Position numbers and translations under genes: made by a program. The notes under the pieces were generated by a model. That model was not told the origin of the DNA and made no database searches. It worked only from the letters and a program-made list of their open reading frames with translations. Shown piece after piece: positions 5,771-5,987 of a stretch of 5,987 nt of DNA. This stretch comes from Erythrobacter sp. UBA2510 (GTDB lineage: Bacteria > Pseudomonadota > Alphaproteobacteria > Sphingomonadales > Sphingomonadaceae): NCBI GenBank assembly GCA_002341345.1, contig DDNW01000203.1:20553-26539 (forward strand), written 5' to 3'. How positions within the stretch are numbered: the first letter of the stretch is position 1; the number at the start of each line of letters is the position of its first letter.

Positions 5771-5959
5771 ATGGGTGACCTGATCTTGAACTATCGCGCT
5801 TGCGGAGCCGAGTGCCGCGAGGACTGGTTGCGGATGCTGGCGAACGAGAACGGCTTGCCGTTCGGGACAGTGCGTCGGCTTGCCGAGGAGCTGGGCGAGC
5901 GGGAGGATTTTGGCGAGCTTGTTCACATCTGCGAATGCGGCGGGAGGGCGGTGCAATGA
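5771..5959 (+). CDS. Small conserved-type mobile-element protein (62 residues)
   Basis: ATG at 5771 follows AAGGAGGG (5757-5764) with six bases between, the strongest ribosome site in the window. The core EDWLRMLANENGLPFGTVRR followed by LAEELGEREDFGELV looks like a compact helical protein. I recall similar short proteins (DWL..LA.E.G.P.GTV..LA..LG..EDF..L) on alphaproteobacterial plasmids and integrative elements, of unknown function; this is memory, not a search. Four cysteines in two pairs (C11/C15 and C54/C56, with H52) could bind a metal. The stop overlaps the next start as ATGA, so the two are probably co-translated. A longer in-frame reading from 5642 is unlikely, because it would run through the hairpins and ignore the strong site. 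Confidence 0.7.
   Translation: MGDLILNYRACGAECREDWLRMLANENGLPFGTVRRLAEELGEREDFGELVHICECGGRAVQ
5942..5948 (+). promoter_or_regulatory. Ribosome binding site for the gene starting at 5956
   Basis: GGGAGGG lies seven bases before the ATG at 5956, inside the end of the 62-residue gene. It supports a real second gene despite the short visible part. Confidence 0.6.
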
Positions 5960-5987
5960 CTGCTGGCACCCTTTCCCAAAGCGAGCG
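5956..5987 (+). CDS. Start of next gene in the right-hand operon (partial, unidentified)
   Basis: ATG at 5956 overlaps the preceding TGA as ATGA and has a strong ribosome binding site. Only about ten codons are visible (MTAGTLSQSE...), too few to name a family. It runs off the right edge. Confidence 0.55.
   Translation, partial: MTAGTLSQSE

Noticed and set aside
5469..5783. Rightward 104-residue frame in the leader
   Set aside because: No domain, and it overlaps in another frame the well-supported start at 5771 and the hairpins. It may be conserved only because the DNA or RNA is.
1..5987. CRISPR array, tRNA, rRNA, insertion sequence or integrase
   Set aside because: No regularly spaced repeats, cloverleaf-like segments, terminal inverted repeats around a transposase, or recombinase motifs were seen on either strand.

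Overview
The window looks like accessory DNA of an alphaproteobacterium, perhaps a sphingomonad or a relative, carried on a plasmid or integrative element. This rests on codon use, on GC-rich flanks, and on a short plasmid-type gene pair at the right edge that resembles alphaproteobacterial mobile-element proteins as I remember them. The organism call is an inference. No rRNA, tRNA, CRISPR array, transposase or integrase is visible.

Left part (1-2632), a restriction-modification type module. A leftward gene, cut by the window edge, encodes a Xre-like helix-turn-helix joined by a proline-rich linker to an N6-adenine DNA methylase. It is divergent from a rightward gene for a single-chain GmrSD-type protein (DUF262 plus DUF1524/HNH). 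That gene overlaps by 4 bases a 71-residue protein with a predicted DNA-binding helix pair. The roughly 210-base divergent spacer holds a candidate operator.

Middle part (2746-5223), a tight leftward three-gene operon, visibly AT-richer than both flanks. Its order is a Dam-family (D12 class) adenine methyltransferase, a four-helix membrane protein with no recognised family, and a DGQHR-domain protein of the DndB-like/ParB-like class. Gaps are 12 and 6 bases, so the three are probably made together. I do not recognise the combination as a named system, and it is the best candidate here for an undescribed defence or modification system. It meets the GmrSD module tail to tail across a 113-base spacer with two overlapping hairpins.

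Right part (about 5290-5987), GC-rich backbone. It has a short rightward coding-like tail with no beginning (ending at 5450), about 320 bases with no convincing gene but dense inverted repeats, a 62-residue gene with a strong ribosome binding site, and the first codons of the next gene in an ATGA overlap. Base composition shifts near 5290, which suggests the defence island begins there and runs leftward past the window start.

Taken together, the window holds two DNA-modifying enzymes (HTH-methylase and Dam), two unrelated proteins with ParB-like DGQ[QH]R motifs (GmrSD-like and DGQHR), and one small membrane protein: a compact defence island next to a mobile-element backbone.
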